Source: Citrus sinensis
Taxonomy: Eukaryota; Streptophyta; Magnoliopsida; Sapindales; Rutaceae
DNA: 64,000 nt
Assembly: GCF_022201045.2 (NCBI RefSeq)
Contig: NC_068557.1
Coordinates: forward strand, 32,651,501-32,715,500
Direction: 5' to 3'
The notes under the pieces are model-generated. The model saw only the letters and a list, made by a program, of their open reading frames with translations, made no database searches and had not been told where the DNA came from. Both the position numbers and the translations under genes were made by a program. Positions within the stretch are counted from its first letter, which is position 1; each line of letters starts with the position of its first letter. Shown here in pieces: positions 36,337 through 48,900 of this stretch.

Positions 36337-36801
36337 TTATACAATCAACTATAATACAATATAATTAGAACTGTAGAATACAATAACGTGCAAGAACGTT
36401 TCAAACACAACCCAAGGGCACTGGCGTTATTGATGTAACGATAGGTGTATTGATTAAGATTAACGGATAGATACCTTGCGTCATGACTGCGTGAGCCCGG
36501 TCGACTGGTCGTCCACATCCAGAATTCCAGATTTGTCGTTCTAGTGATGTGTGCACCAGTAACCTCGTAGGCTTTCTTTTTTATTTTATTTCTTATACTT
36601 TTCAACCCTTATACTTTTCCATATTCTCATTTATGCCCCTCATGAAACATTGTTGTCGTTATTACATATTGTAGCCATTGTAACAACGTATGCGATCACT
36701 TGCGAAAGCCACACGTAATAAATGAATCAAAAATACTATTGAGGTTTTTTAGATTTAAGTCTAAGATATTTGAGTTTAAATTTTCTTTCTATTTTTTTAA
36801 T

Positions 36802-36922
36802 CTGCTACGCTCTTAAAGGTGGTGAGACTTACTCAGTAATTTCTGGAAGCTTATTTTCAGCTGTTAGAAGAAAGCAAATATGTGGAATTTAAATTTGTGT
36901 TAATTCTCACCTAAACCACCTT
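36802..36922 (+). repeat. Dispersed ~140-bp repeat, copy 1
   Basis: First of five related copies in this intergenic region. The approximate order is ACGTG/CTT, GAAGGTGGTGAGACTTACC, AAATTATT, TTTATTTCA, then CAGAAGAAAGCA, a TGTGGAATTTAAATTTG segment and a TTCTC end. The other copies are at about 39378-39450 (truncated), 41001-41130, 42038-42176 and 42228-42368, all in the same orientation. The family is not recognised. Confidence 0.6.
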
Positions 36923-37107
36923 AGATTATAGCATAAATAGTAATAAATTTTCATTAATTATTTCTTCAATACATTAGAGCATACATAGTATTTAGTGTTT
37001 TCAAAATTTTCCTTCTAATTTGCCACATGGTTAAATACTATTTTTTTCTTAAATTTGAATAAGTATATATTTAGCTAACATCTTATGGTGTGTTTATTTA
37101 TTAGGAA

Positions 37108-38081
37108 TAGGGATGGCAAAAATTCCCACGAGGACGGGTACCCTCAGGGATTTTTTCTATTCGGGGAGGGTATGTGGATAATTTCATACCCAATTTCTTA
37201 TTCGGGGAAGGGATGAGAACATTTTTTTACCCAATTTCTTATTCGGGGAGGGGACGGGGATGAGGTGGAATCTCCATCCCCTACCCATTTCCCCTTTTTA
37301 ATTTTTAATTTTATTTTAATTTTTTAAAATTACTAGTAAATAAATAATAAAACTTAAATTATAAAGTAAAAAAAAATATCAAAATATTTATATTATTAAA
37401 CTTTTAGGCCTAATTAACTAATTAAAGTCCTAAATTTTTATTTAGGACATTAAAAAGACTGAGTAGATTCTATTAGCCCAACATTTTTTTTTAATTTTAA
37501 TATTCTTTAAATATTTTAAACTTAAATCTATTTTTTATTTATTTTTAGATATTATAATTGCCCACAGCGAATCACAATTTTAATATCTAATCTAATCTAA
37601 TATTTGTTTTTTATTTGCTCCGATTTAACTATTGTGTTGCAAAGGAAATAGTCCACATTTATAAAGTGCCCACGCCACCATTGAAAAAAGTTAATTTTGA
37701 ATCTAAATTCGATTTTATTTGTAACAATTTTGTATTAGACTATTAATTTGTTCATGATAGTTTCTAAAAGAAGTTTGTATCCCTTGCATGTTGCGTTATT
37801 TACTAATTTAATGTATGTGACTTTTGTAATAGATATTAATGTAAGATATATTTTGAACTTTACTTTTATTTGAATTTTTTATTTTAATATGATTAACTCA
37901 AAATAAAAAAATGTACTAGTTATTCGGGGATCGGAGACCCTCGGGGATCCCCTGTTATTATTCGGGGAGGGGATGAGGATTCTCTCAAGTAATTCTGACG
38001 GGGACGGGGACATACGCAAAATATCGGGGATGGGTATGGACAGATCGGTCCCCTCCCCTCCCCTCCCCATTGCCATCCCTA
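37108..38081. mobile_element. Non-autonomous hAT element with perfect 8-bp target duplication
   Basis: A 974-bp element has perfect 12-bp inverted ends, TAGGGATGGCAA and TTGCCATCCCTA. An identical 8-bp ATTAGGAA lies immediately outside both ends (37100-37107 and 38082-38089), the hallmark of hAT insertion. The subterminal regions hold repeated TATTCGGGGAGGG and CTCCCC motifs in inverted orientation. No transposase frame is present. It inserted near the left end of the TTA-flanked MITE and is therefore younger than it. Confidence 0.93.
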
Positions 38082-38328
38082 ATTAGGAATGGAAATGAGA
38101 ATTAAGGAATGGAAATAATTGTGTTTTCTTACTTAAATGAAAGGTGGAATGAGAATCAAAATAGTGGGTCTCACTTAAACCTGAGAATGATTATTAGAGT
38201 ACGCATTCTCATGGGGAAACGTGAGAATGAGAATATGATTCTCTAAAATAATCATATTACCCTTACTTAAATCATGAAATTCTCTCATTCATAAAAAAAA
38301 AATCATGAAATTCTCATTTTATCTTTTC

Positions 38329-38330
<2 letters not shown>

Positions 38331-38407
<77 letters not shown>
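38331..38407. repeat. (TTA)~25 microsatellite
   Basis: About 77 bp of perfect TTA units, inside the TTA-flanked MITE. Its relative at 58.7-59.6 kb has a longer but interrupted ATT/AAT tract at the same internal place. Confidence 0.97.
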
Positions 38408-38411
<4 letters not shown>

Positions 38412-39519
38412 ACAAGGTCAATTTAATAACTTGTAACAATCTATTCCGATTTAAAAATAAAGTAAACACAACAATGACAATACAATTCCTTCCGAATTCG
38501 ATTCCGACAACTAAAGTAAATAACTTATTCTGATTCCTATTTCTCATTCCGGTTTTAGTCCATTCCGATTATTGATTAGTAAACACAACATTAATGAATT
38601 TGAATACAAATGTACTAATGGTATTTTTTTAATATTTAAATACGCGTGACATCTTGTTTATTTTCGTAAATTAAAAAAAATTAAACATGGTTATTTTATA
38701 CTTATTTCCTTGAAAGTAAAAAAAAATTAATTTTTTAGTTTAGAAAATTTAAATATTTAATTTACATATTTTTGGGATATAATATTTACTTCTCATTCAA
38801 ACAAAAATCATAAAAGTTCACATTTTCTATTCAAATGCAAATGTTTTAAAATCATATATAAGTTACAAAAAAAAAATTTAATAAAAAAATCATAAAATTA
38901 ATAAAATTTTAGATTTAAAACATTTAACAAATAAGCTCCAATAATGGAATGACTTGCCATTTACCAAATTATTTGTCAAAATTTTATTTAAGGAAAAATC
39001 AGCTAGGAGAAAGTGCCTATGCTATAATAAACAAGTTTTTTTTTTTAAAGAAAGTTATGTTACTCCCACAGACTACAAAGTAAATAGTTCTAAATTATTC
39101 CAAATTTTCTTTTAATTCAAAACAAACGTGGATGTTTGAAATTAGCAAGACCTTTCCGCAAAAGAAGAGAAAAAGAGGAAAAAAAAACCATTACTGAAAG
39201 TTTATTTTAAGAAATTTCAATTGAATGCATGGATATGCAATAATCAAATTGTACACCGGGTAATAACGCCTAACAATTTATTTTATTATATTGGCCAAAT
39301 AATTTTTAAGGAATTTATTTATTCTCTTATGGACTAGCACAAGTAGTACTAAATAGTCTCAAAATTAACTAAAATTATGCCACGTGCTTGAAGGTGGCGA
39401 GACTTTTCAAATTATCTTTGAAAAGTTTATTTCATTGTTTCAAAAGGGATATAAAAAAATGAACGTCTTATTCTATCTTTGCTTGTCCTAATGAATTTAT
39501 GAAGAAGTTAGTTATTTTT

Positions 39520-40940
39520 CTTATATCACGCAGTGATTAAAATCATAGCATTAATATAATATTTAAACATAAATTATGTAAATAAAATATAAAACATGTA
39601 AATTTAACATAAACTTGCAAATCAACATTAAGTAGAAAATAAAATATAAATTATATAAATAAAACCTCAGACTAATATATAGAAGATAAAATTAGTAAAT
39701 TAACATAACAATAGTAAATTAGTATATTATTAGTAAACACAACAAAAACTTACAAATGTAACAAAAAACTGGTAAATCAACATTAAGTATAAAATAAAAT
39801 ATAATTATATGAAGGAAACAAAATACTTGTAAACAGAGAGTAAAACAAAGAAATTAACATAGACGTAGTAAAATTGGTGTATTATTGGTTAACAAAACAA
39901 AAACTTATACTTGTAATATAAAACTTGTAAATCAACATTAAATATAAAATAAAATATAAATTGTGCAAGTGAAACATAAGACTTGTAAATAAAAAATAAA
40001 ACAAGTCAATTAACATAAGAGCGGTAAATTGGAGTATTATTGGTAAAGAAAACAAAAAACTTATAAATATAACATAAAACTTATAAAATAACACTAAGTG
40101 TAAAATAAAACATAAATTATGTAAATGAAATATAAAACTTGTAAATAAAAAGTAAAATAAGTAAATTAATATAAGAATTATTAAGAAAATTAAGAACTTA
40201 TAAATGTAAAATACGAACTCCTTATAATAATGGTTGCCTTATATATTTGCTGACTTTATTTCTAAGTGAATAATGATAATTTTGGGTTATGTAATGCATG
40301 TGATGTTATATGTGACACTTTATTGAGGATAAAACTTATTTTCAAAATCAAATTTTAAAAAACTATACTTTTTATGTTTTTCAAAGCTACTTGTAACTAA
40401 ATTTCCTCAACATCAACTTTAAATACAAGTGAGAAGTAAAGTATAAAACTACAGCAAGTATGTATAAAATTGAAAATTAGATCCAATTTTATTGATATAT
40501 CATATATGTTTAGTAATATAAGAATGCCTTTTTTTTTTTGGTTTGATCCACATCAAAAAAACATAATTTTCCTTAATTAACCTATGTAGAAAACAATACT
40601 ATGATAAAAAAGAAGAAGAGAAGTTATATATGTCCTAGAATGAATATAAAATTTACGGTTAAACCAATTTAATAAAAACTTATTATTTTGTTTTTAATTG
40701 GTAAGTGACTTTTTTCTTTGTTTAATTAAATTAAAGGAATAAACTATTTTTTGTTGAATGAAAGTTTAATATTGATTTACGAGTTTTATATTATTTTTAA
40801 TTTTTTTACAATTTTCAAATACCAATTTACCACTCTTTTATTAATTTACTTGTTTTATTTTTTATTTACTAGTTTTATATAATTTATAGATTTTATATTT
40901 ATCACCGTATTGATGTTATAATTTTAATCATGGCATCATA
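39520..40940. mobile_element. Foldback-like element with ~155-bp internal tandem repeats
   Basis: The ends carry TGATTAAAATCATAGCATTA at about 39534 and, inverted, TGATTAAAATTATAACATCA near 40930 (about 20 of 23 matching). The left part is a tandem array of a ~155-bp A-rich unit: the landmark ATCAACATTA-AG recurs at about 39621, 39776, 39931 and (as ATAACACTAA) 40088. At 40745-40920 one unit occurs in inverted orientation (ACTAGTAAATAAAAAATAAA on the minus strand). Subterminal repeats inverted at the other end are typical of foldback or MULE-type elements. No transposase is seen. Confidence 0.6.
39545..40200 (+). repeat. ~155-bp tandem repeat array, about four units
   Basis: Period 155, 155 and 157 bp measured between successive AATCAACATTAAG-type landmarks. 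Each unit holds an AAACTTGTAAAT motif, an AAATAAAAYATAAATTAT motif and GTAAATTGG-GTATTATTGG. The units are diverged by substitutions and small indels, so the array is old. Confidence 0.75.
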
Positions 40941-42037
40941 GAGTTTTCCCATAAATTAAAGCATGTTCAACGCTAAATATTCTAATTTTCTTTTTAATTT
41001 GCCTTGTACTTAAAAGTGATGATATTTACCAAATTATTCCTGAGAGTTTATTTCAAGAAGAAAATTCAATCAGCAGAAAGCACAAATGTGATAACTCAAA
41101 TTTAACCACTTGATAATCACCTTAAAATTCTTCAGTAATAGGCTACGTATCAGTAGCAACGAAACAAAAAATTTATATAGAGTGGGGCTATTCTTAATAA
41201 CAATATTAATATTTAACAATAAGATAATAAATGAATTTAATGAAAATAATGACAATAGTTATAATAATAGTCTCAATTTCAATAATTTTAATAGAAACAA
41301 AAATATGAACTTGAATTAATCTAAGATTTAACAAGGACTCTTCAAATTCTCATTCATGAATTCACTAAAATCTTTTTATTCTATTATTATACAAGACAAA
41401 ACAACACTACATAATATACAAAAATTAAACAAAACAAATTGATGACGATGAATAATGATACTTTTTACTGTATATACGAACAAAAATTATTAATTAAATA
41501 ATTATCATATAACTTTTATAAAAAAAATCATCTGTAATGACAATTATGAATAAAAGACTAAGAACTAAGAATACCTACTGAAACTTAATTAAAAGAATAT
41601 TTGTGTTCTGGTTTCTAGAAGAGGATTTGTATTTTGTATTCTTTAGTCCTGAAGATTTGCAAACGTGAAACACCGTTGGATTCATGTAGGTTTTAGGAAT
41701 TGGAAAAGAAGTTAATGAGTCAAATTATTTTTTAGATCAAAATAGGGATTTTGAAGAGCAAAAAAAATTATGTTAATTAAATGCAAAGCCGCCAACTCTT
41801 GTAATTATTTAAATAAAGAAAATAAATTGTTTTTAAAATTTTTTTATAATAGAGTAGAGTTTAATTTGGACTTTTAGAAAAGAAATTACGCTCAACATTA
41901 TGATTAATTCTATACGTTGAATAAGTAATTGAATTAAAATTATGACATCAACCCCCTCTGCCGTCACTGCTCGAGTCTGTCAATGCTGATTCGAGTATAC
42001 ATAATAGGGATTACTCTTAAAATTTTCATTTACTACG

Positions 42038-42368
42038 TCAGCCGTCAGGTGCTCCAAAATAGTTAAGGCTTAACAAATATTTTTCAAATTTTTATTTCAA
42101 GAAAATTTAATCAGAAGAAAGCAGGCACGTGGGAATTCAAGTTGCGCCATAATATAACCTTCAAAGTTATCTCTTAAATATGTGATCCATTAAACCATAC
42201 TTAATACTAAAACGATTCCTTGTAATCAGCCACGTGTTTGGAAGAAGTGGTATAGACTTACCAAATTATACTACTAAAAAATTTATTTCAACAAAATCAG
42301 GGTTAAAAAGAAAACACACATGAGAAAATTTAAATTTGCGCTAAATTATAATTTTCAAAAAATTCTCG
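42038..42368 (+). repeat. Dispersed ~140-bp repeat, two adjacent copies
   Basis: Copies at about 42038-42176 and 42228-42368, separated by ~50 bp, both with the CAGRARAAAGCA...GGAATTCAAGTTGCGC-type core. See the copy at 36.8 kb for the shared order of motifs. Confidence 0.6.
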
Positions 42369-42615
42369 ATTATGAAAAACTCATAAAAAAATTGTAAGAA
42401 ACCATTATCAATCTCCTTTGAAGATTACAGGTGACATTCATGATATTTCATCAGATGTATTAGTGCAATATATGGCATGATAATCTTCTATGAAAGTTTT
42501 ACAAGTACAAAAATTGTTAGCATATATATCTAAGAAATTGTGTTGTATTCACGGTGAGACTCCAACTAATATAAATAAACGTCGCTGCAGCAACAGAGGA
42601 TCATAATGAAAAAAC

Positions 42616-42629
42616 CCCCCTGCAGGGGG
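42616..42629. repeat. 14-bp GC palindrome upstream of PDS5
   Basis: CCCCCTGCAGGGGG is a perfect palindrome in strongly AT-rich DNA, about 60 bp upstream of the probable TATA box. It could be a protein-binding site; that is a guess. Confidence 0.6.
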
Positions 42630-42681
42630 AACCAAAAGATAAATAACAAGTAATCGAGGAGCACGAGAGCAAAAACCAGGA

Positions 42682-42689
42682 TATAAAAA
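42682..42689 (+). promoter_or_regulatory. Probable TATA box and leader of PDS5
   Basis: TATAAAAA at 42682, with a leader of roughly 250 nt to the start codon at 42969. The leader is purine-rich (AAAAGGAAAACG runs) and contains one ATG at 42889 directly followed by TGA, a second minimal AUG-stop uORF in this window. Confidence 0.45.
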
Positions 42690-42968
42690 TAGAAGTGAGA
42701 CACTTGAGGAGTAGATTTCACTTGCATTTAGAGCTCATTTCGCTTTGCTGTTCGAAAACGCTCTCACTGAGTCACGACTCGCAACTCACGACCTGGGAGA
42801 GAGATTTACAAAAAGGAAAACGAAAACAAAAAGGAAAAAAGAAAAAAAAAAAAACTACGAAACCCTCCTCTTCTGTTCTAAACACTCGATGTGACGTGAA
42901 AGAAAGATTTGTAAATTCAGTTTTCTGTTGTCAATTAAAAGACAAAACGTTTTGTTGAAAACTTAAGA

Positions 42969-45900
42969 ATGGGTGAAAAGCTGGAGCAGCAGCTGAAAGA
43001 AGTTGGATCGAAGCTTGAGACGCCTCCTTCCACCAAAGACGGTCTTGTTAAGCTCTTAAAGGTTTGCATTCTTTATTTCTCAGCTAATTGCTTATATATC
43101 TATATCTATATATATATATGTTAATTCAAATTTTTTTTGTTTGGGTAATTAGCTGGTGACAGTTAGCCAGGTAGTCAGTTAATTTAGTTTCTGTTCGGCT
43201 GCCGAGGGCTGAGGGAGTCGTTCATAGTGAACGAATGGGAGGAATCATTTGAGTTTGTTGTAGTTGTTGTTACTGTTTTCGTTGAAGAAGGTGAAGCCTT
43301 CATCTTAGGGTTAGTGAGAAGTATAGTTTATGGTGAATTTTTCCAATTTCTAGGGTTGAATCTGATAGTTTGACGGTAGTTCGAGGAAATTGTCAAATTA
43401 GGGTCGTTTCATGTGTCTTGTTGATTTTACAGAGATGCTGGGTTCTGTTTGTGCTGGGAAAATTTGGTGAAATTAAATCGACTTAGGGGATTTGTTTATT
43501 GGTCTGAGGGATTCTTTAGTCACTCTGATGTATGTTTTACTGGACTCTAGTTGCTAAAAGTCCTGTACCTATGCTATGCTCATGTTTATACAGTTATTCC
43601 ATTATACTCGCACATCAATTAGACACCTGAGACTAGTGAAATTATTTATTTATGTCCAATGATAGCATCTTGATTCTGTTACTTGGCAATGTTCTGCATT
43701 TTTTTCTTCTCAACCTGCAGCAAGCTGCGACATGTCTTTCAGAATTGAACCAATCACCACCGGCTTCAATATTAGAGGCCATGCAACCTTTTCTTAATGC
43801 AATTGTCCAGCCAGTGCTGCTGAAGCATCAAGATAAGGACGTCAAGCTTCTAGTTGCAACATGTATTTGTGAAATAACCAGAATTACCGCACCTGAAGCT
43901 CCCTATAGTGACGATGTTCTCAAGGTGCATTTCTTGCACCAAGGTCAACTGGTTAATGGAATTGATTTATTCATTTCTAAAACACCAATGAATTTCAGTT
44001 TAATTCCTGTTCTATTGGTGTGGGCAGGATATTTTTCAGTTGATTGTGGGAACCTTTAGTGGGTTGAAGGATACTGGTGGTCCATCATTTGGAAGGAGAG
44101 TTGTCATTCTGGAGACTCTTGCAAAATATAGGTCATGTGTTGTGATGTTGGATCTTGAATGTGATGAATTAGTGAATGAAATGTACAGTACTTTTTTTGC
44201 TGTTGCCAGGTTTGTTTAAATCCATAATTCGTTTATATTTATCATAATTTAGTTTGTGGAAAGTGCTTCATTTTGAAATACCTTTTACCGACTCTTCTGA
44301 TTAAATAAATCCGTATTAGCTTTTTCCCTGAAAGATAAGATCTTCCGTTTTGATAACTACTGCTTTGGACTCTTCTTGTATGCAGTGATGATCATCCAGA
44401 AAGTGTTCTTTCGTCAATGCAAACAATCATGATTGTTCTTTTAGAAGAAAGTGAGGACATTCACGAAGATCTTTTAGTTATTTTGTTGTCTGCGTTAGGT
44501 CGTAACAAAAATGTAAGCATTTTATATATTTGCAAGATAATGAAGACGTTGTGTTGCTTTTCCACAGTGGGATCCATTATATCTCTCTGGTCGTTATATT
44601 GCTGTGTTTGTTCTGTTAGTTTGGGAGAGAACTCATTTTCTGGTACTTGTAATGGCAGGATACTGCAAGGCGGCTTGCAATGAATGTTATAGAGCAATGT
44701 GCTGGAAAACTTGAAGCTGGAATAAAGCAGTTCCTTGTGTCATCAATGTCAGGAGATAGCAGGCCAGGACACAGTCATATTGACTATCATGAAGTAATTT
44801 ATGATGTATATCGTTGTTCTCCTCAGATATTATCTGGAGTGGTGCCATACCTCACAGGAGAGTTGTTGGTAATTGCTGATTTTTTGGTTAACTTTTCTGA
44901 CTGAAATACTTTTACTTGCTCATTTTGTATAAGATTCCATAAGAATCTTAATATTATGATCATCACGTGATGATTGGGTTCTTAGTATAGAAGTTTCAAC
45001 ATCTGCAGACTGATCAACTAGACACTCGTTTAAAAGCAGTGGGATTAGTTGGAGATCTATTTGCTGTGCCTGGATCCGCTAACAATGAACAATTTCACTC
45101 AGTATTTTCAGAGTTCTTGAAAAGATTGACTGATAGAATAGTTGCAGTACGCATGTCTGTCCTTGAGCACGTCAAGAGCTGTTTGCTGACAGATCCGTCT
45201 AGAGCTGATGCTCCTCAAATTCTAAGTAAGTGCATAATTTGTCTACAGCTTAATGTTACTGCTGCTCTGCTAATTTTCTTGCTGTTCAATTTTTCTAGCT
45301 GCACTCTGTGATCGGCTTCTAGACTTTGATGAAAATGTTCGAAAGCAAGTTGTTGCTGTTATTTGTGATGTGGCATGTCATGCTCTAAATTCCATTCCAG
45401 TTGAGACTGTAAAACTGGTTGCGGAGCGTCTTCGAGATAAATCTGTATGCATATTGTTCCCCTTTGCGTTGTTTGTGCTCATTTGTTTCTTAAATCTTTG
45501 GTTGATTTAAACAGAAATGATTGTTTTTGTTTCCCAAAATTTCAGGTACTTGTTAAAAGGTATACTATGGAGAGACTGGCTGACATTTTCAGGGGATGCT
45601 GCCTGAGGAACTTTAATGGATCTATCAATCAGAATGAATTTGAATGGATTCCTGGGAAGATTTTGAGATGTTTATATGACAAAGATTTCGGGTAAAATTT
45701 AAGTTCACGTGCTCATAGATTTATTATTTTTACATCCACGTTTCGTTTTTAATGAGTAAGGAGAATTTGGGACGGTCTGAAATTGTTTATCTCTGGGAAT
45801 CCTCATACTTCTTTTCTGAATATCTAATTTGTTTAATTTCTAAAATTGTGATCTCAAAGACTCTGATGTTCTGCAATGATTCTTCATCTTTATTACATTT

Positions 45901-48900
45901 TTCAGTTTCTTATTTAAAAAAAAACAGCCTCTGATGTTTTAGTTTGTTGAACTTTAAAACCTGCCAGAATAAAGAAGTGGAGGAAAAAGCATTACATTTT
46001 CTGTTTTGTTTGTTAAAATCGGAAAACACTGAAGACAGTTGGTGGAAATTAAAACGTTTATAATGTCTTGCTCTTCTATGGATTTATGTTTAGAATATTC
46101 TGACCTGTTTTCAACATGTTAATCCATTCTACAGATCAGATACAATTGAATCAGTCCTCTGTGGGTCCTTGTTCCCGACCGGTTTCTCTGTTAAAGATAG
46201 AGTTAGACATTGGGTGAGAATTTTCTCAGGATTTGACAGAATTGAGATGAAGGCTCTTGAGAAGATACTGGAGCAAAAACAAAGGTGCACCATAATTGCT
46301 TGGTTTTGTAATCAGGCATCATGTGACTATTGTTGAACCTCTCATCTTTCAATTTTATTTGATGGATTGTGCACTGATTTCCAGGGGATTTGCTCTTGGA
46401 TTGCAGGTTGCAGCAAGAGATGCAGAGATATCTCTCCCTTAGGCAGATGCATCAGGTTTGCACCCTCTGGAAGTTGCATGGCTGATTTTGAAGAGAAAAA
46501 GTTGAACTGTTACATAGTTTTTGTGAATTAAAGTAATTGATCCTATAAATGCAGGATGGTGATGCCCCTGAGATCCAGAAAAAAATTTTGTTCTGCTTTC
46601 GGGTGATGTCTCGTTCATTTGCTGAGCCTGCAAAGGCTGAGGAGAATTTTCTAATTCTTGATCAATTGAAAGATGCTAATGTCTGGAAGATTTTAATGAA
46701 TCTACTTGATTCAAACACTAGCTTTGATCAAGCTTTTACTGGTCGGGTAAGCAATATGATACTGACAGATCCATATAGTTTCGCAGATCAGTTTTTAAAG
46801 TAACTGGGGTAGGAATTTCGTTGGCTCCGTGTCGACTATCTTGTGACCACCAGAATTGGTGCCTTGAACAATCTTTTGCTGCTTCCCTAATTCTACAGCT
46901 ACTACTACTACTAACACTGTCTTTATCTAGATACCATCCATTCTACCATATTACTCGTGGTTTAATGGAGTTTTATTTTGATGATGGAGTTTGTTTTGTG
47001 GATTGATTTTGTCAGTATATATTTTCCTGTTTTGCAGGATGATTTGCTTAAAATACTTGGTGCAAAACACCGACTATACGATTTCCTCAGCACTCTCTCC
47101 ATGAAGTGTTCTTACTTACTTTTTAACAAGGAGCATGTAAAAGAAATTCTTCTTGAAGTTGCTGCACAAAAATCTTCTGCAAATGCACAATTTATGCAGT
47201 CTTGCATGGATATACTGGGGGTAAAAACATGTTCCCTGCATTTTCTTTGTCTGATATACTAGTTACTTGTTCTCATATATACAAATTCTCTTTGTTAATT
47301 GTTATGTTTATACTCGCAATTTCTCTGCATCACTTATGTGATTTTTTTTCATTATCCTTTTTTTTTTAGCATATCTTTCCTCATCTGTATTGAAACACTC
47401 ATTTATGATATCATATGCCTTATGTTGCTCTCATAATTTCACACTACTCATGTCATTTGGAAGCAACTGCAGAAAATTTCTTTTTGCTATTTATTTTTTT
47501 ACAATTGCTGATATCTGATGATACAACATTTTTACATGAATCTTTCATGCTGTCCTCTTCCTTTTGTTCCACGATAGCAAATATAAAAACCCTGTTTTTA
47601 AATGTTATATGTGATTAACTTTCAGATTCTTGCACGCTTCAGTCCATTGTTGCTGGGTGGCACTGAAGAGGAACTGGTAAATCTACTGAAAGAGGAAAAT
47701 GAAATAATAAAGGAAGGTATTTTGCATGTTTTAGCGAAGGCTGGTGGGACCATTCGGGAACAACTTGCAGCAACATCAAGGTACAACTCTTGAATTTATT
47801 GACTTCTAAGTGCGTGTTCTAGACCCTTATTATCTGCTTTTTATTTACCTGCAGTTCTGTAGACCTTTTATTGGAAAGGCTCTGCTTAGAAGGTAGTCGA
47901 CGACAGGCCAAGTATGCTGTACATGCACTAGCAGCAATAACAAAGGATGATGGACTTAAATCTCTCTCTGTTTTATACAAGGTTTTGTATTATTTTTTCT
48001 TGAATGACCATATAACTAATATTCAATTGGACCACCCTTACGATTGCTGTGTGCTTATGATATTTGCAAAACTTGATGTTTCTTGCCCAATTTCAGAGGC
48101 TTGTGGACATGTTGGAGGAGAAGACTCATTTACCTGCTGTATTACAATCTCTGGGATGTATAGCTCAGACTGCAATGCCAGTTTTTGAAACTAGAGAGAG
48201 TGAAATTGAAGAATTTATAAAAAGCAAGATCCTCAGATGCAGTAATGTATGTTCTCCAAGATCCATTGGACTCCCTTTGCAACACTTTTTCATAGTTTTA
48301 TTTAATGGTATATTTCTCTGTTTCAGAAAATAAGAAACGATACAAAGGCATGTTGGGATGACAGAAGTGAACTTTGTTTACTGAAGGTGTGTCATATTAG
48401 TTCAGTTTTATATTAACTATTTTTCAAGTCAATAAAGATTGCTGTAGTTTTCTGTTCCATGGGATATTATTTTCTATTATTATTATTAACTGATGAAATT
48501 TTGATTAAGGCAGTTCCTTGATGGATCATCCGTAAAGTGGGTTACACCTGAATTTTACTTTCTTTGTGGTGCTGCAGATATATGGTATTAAAACACTAGT
48601 GAAGAGCTACTTGCCTGTGAAAGATGCCCATATTCGTCCTGGTATTGATGACCTTCTGGGAATCCTAAAAAGCATGCTTTCTTATGGCGAAATGTCAGAA
48701 GATATAGAATCGAGGTGATTTAGTCACATGGGAGTATCACTATGCTGTATTCCAGTGCATTTGTTGATTCATTTATAATGTACAACTATTTGCTGTGATG
48801 CAGTTCGGTTGATAAAGCACATTTGAGGCTTGCTTCAGCAAAGGCGGTTCTTCGATTGTCGAGGCAATGGGACCATAAGATACCTGTTGATGTCTTCCAC

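Larger units (their letters stand above)
37086..38590. mobile_element. TTA-flanked MITE carrying an ATT microsatellite, split by a hAT element
   Basis: Inverted ends TGGTGTGTTTATTTATTAGGA and, reversed, TGTTGTGTTTACTAATCAAT are bordered by TTA on both sides (37083-37085 and 38591-38593), as in PIF/Harbinger-type MITEs. Without the nested hAT element it is about 520 bp. It holds GGAATGAGAAT-type motifs near both ends and a long ATT repeat (38331-38407). A diverged relative lies at 58733-59557. Confidence 0.7.
33304..42680. other. 9.4-kb AT-rich transposon graveyard
   Basis: No host gene is seen between TRM10 and PDS5. The first 2 kb (33.4-35.4) is AT-rich with nothing recognisable. From 35.4 kb on it is built of small transposons and repeats listed separately. 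Tracts at 38.6-39.3 and 41.2-42.0 kb show no structure I can name. Confidence 0.7.

Noticed and set aside
42695-42958. 87-codon frame ending just before the PDS5 start
   Set aside because: It opens at GTG, has no ATG of its own and lies in the purine-rich leader; the PDS5 start at 42969 is in another frame with clear homology.
46384-46406. Earlier acceptor for PDS5 exon 10
   Set aside because: Its frame reaches a stop within the exon; the acceptor at 46406 gives the family sequence RLQQEMQRYLSLRQMHQ.
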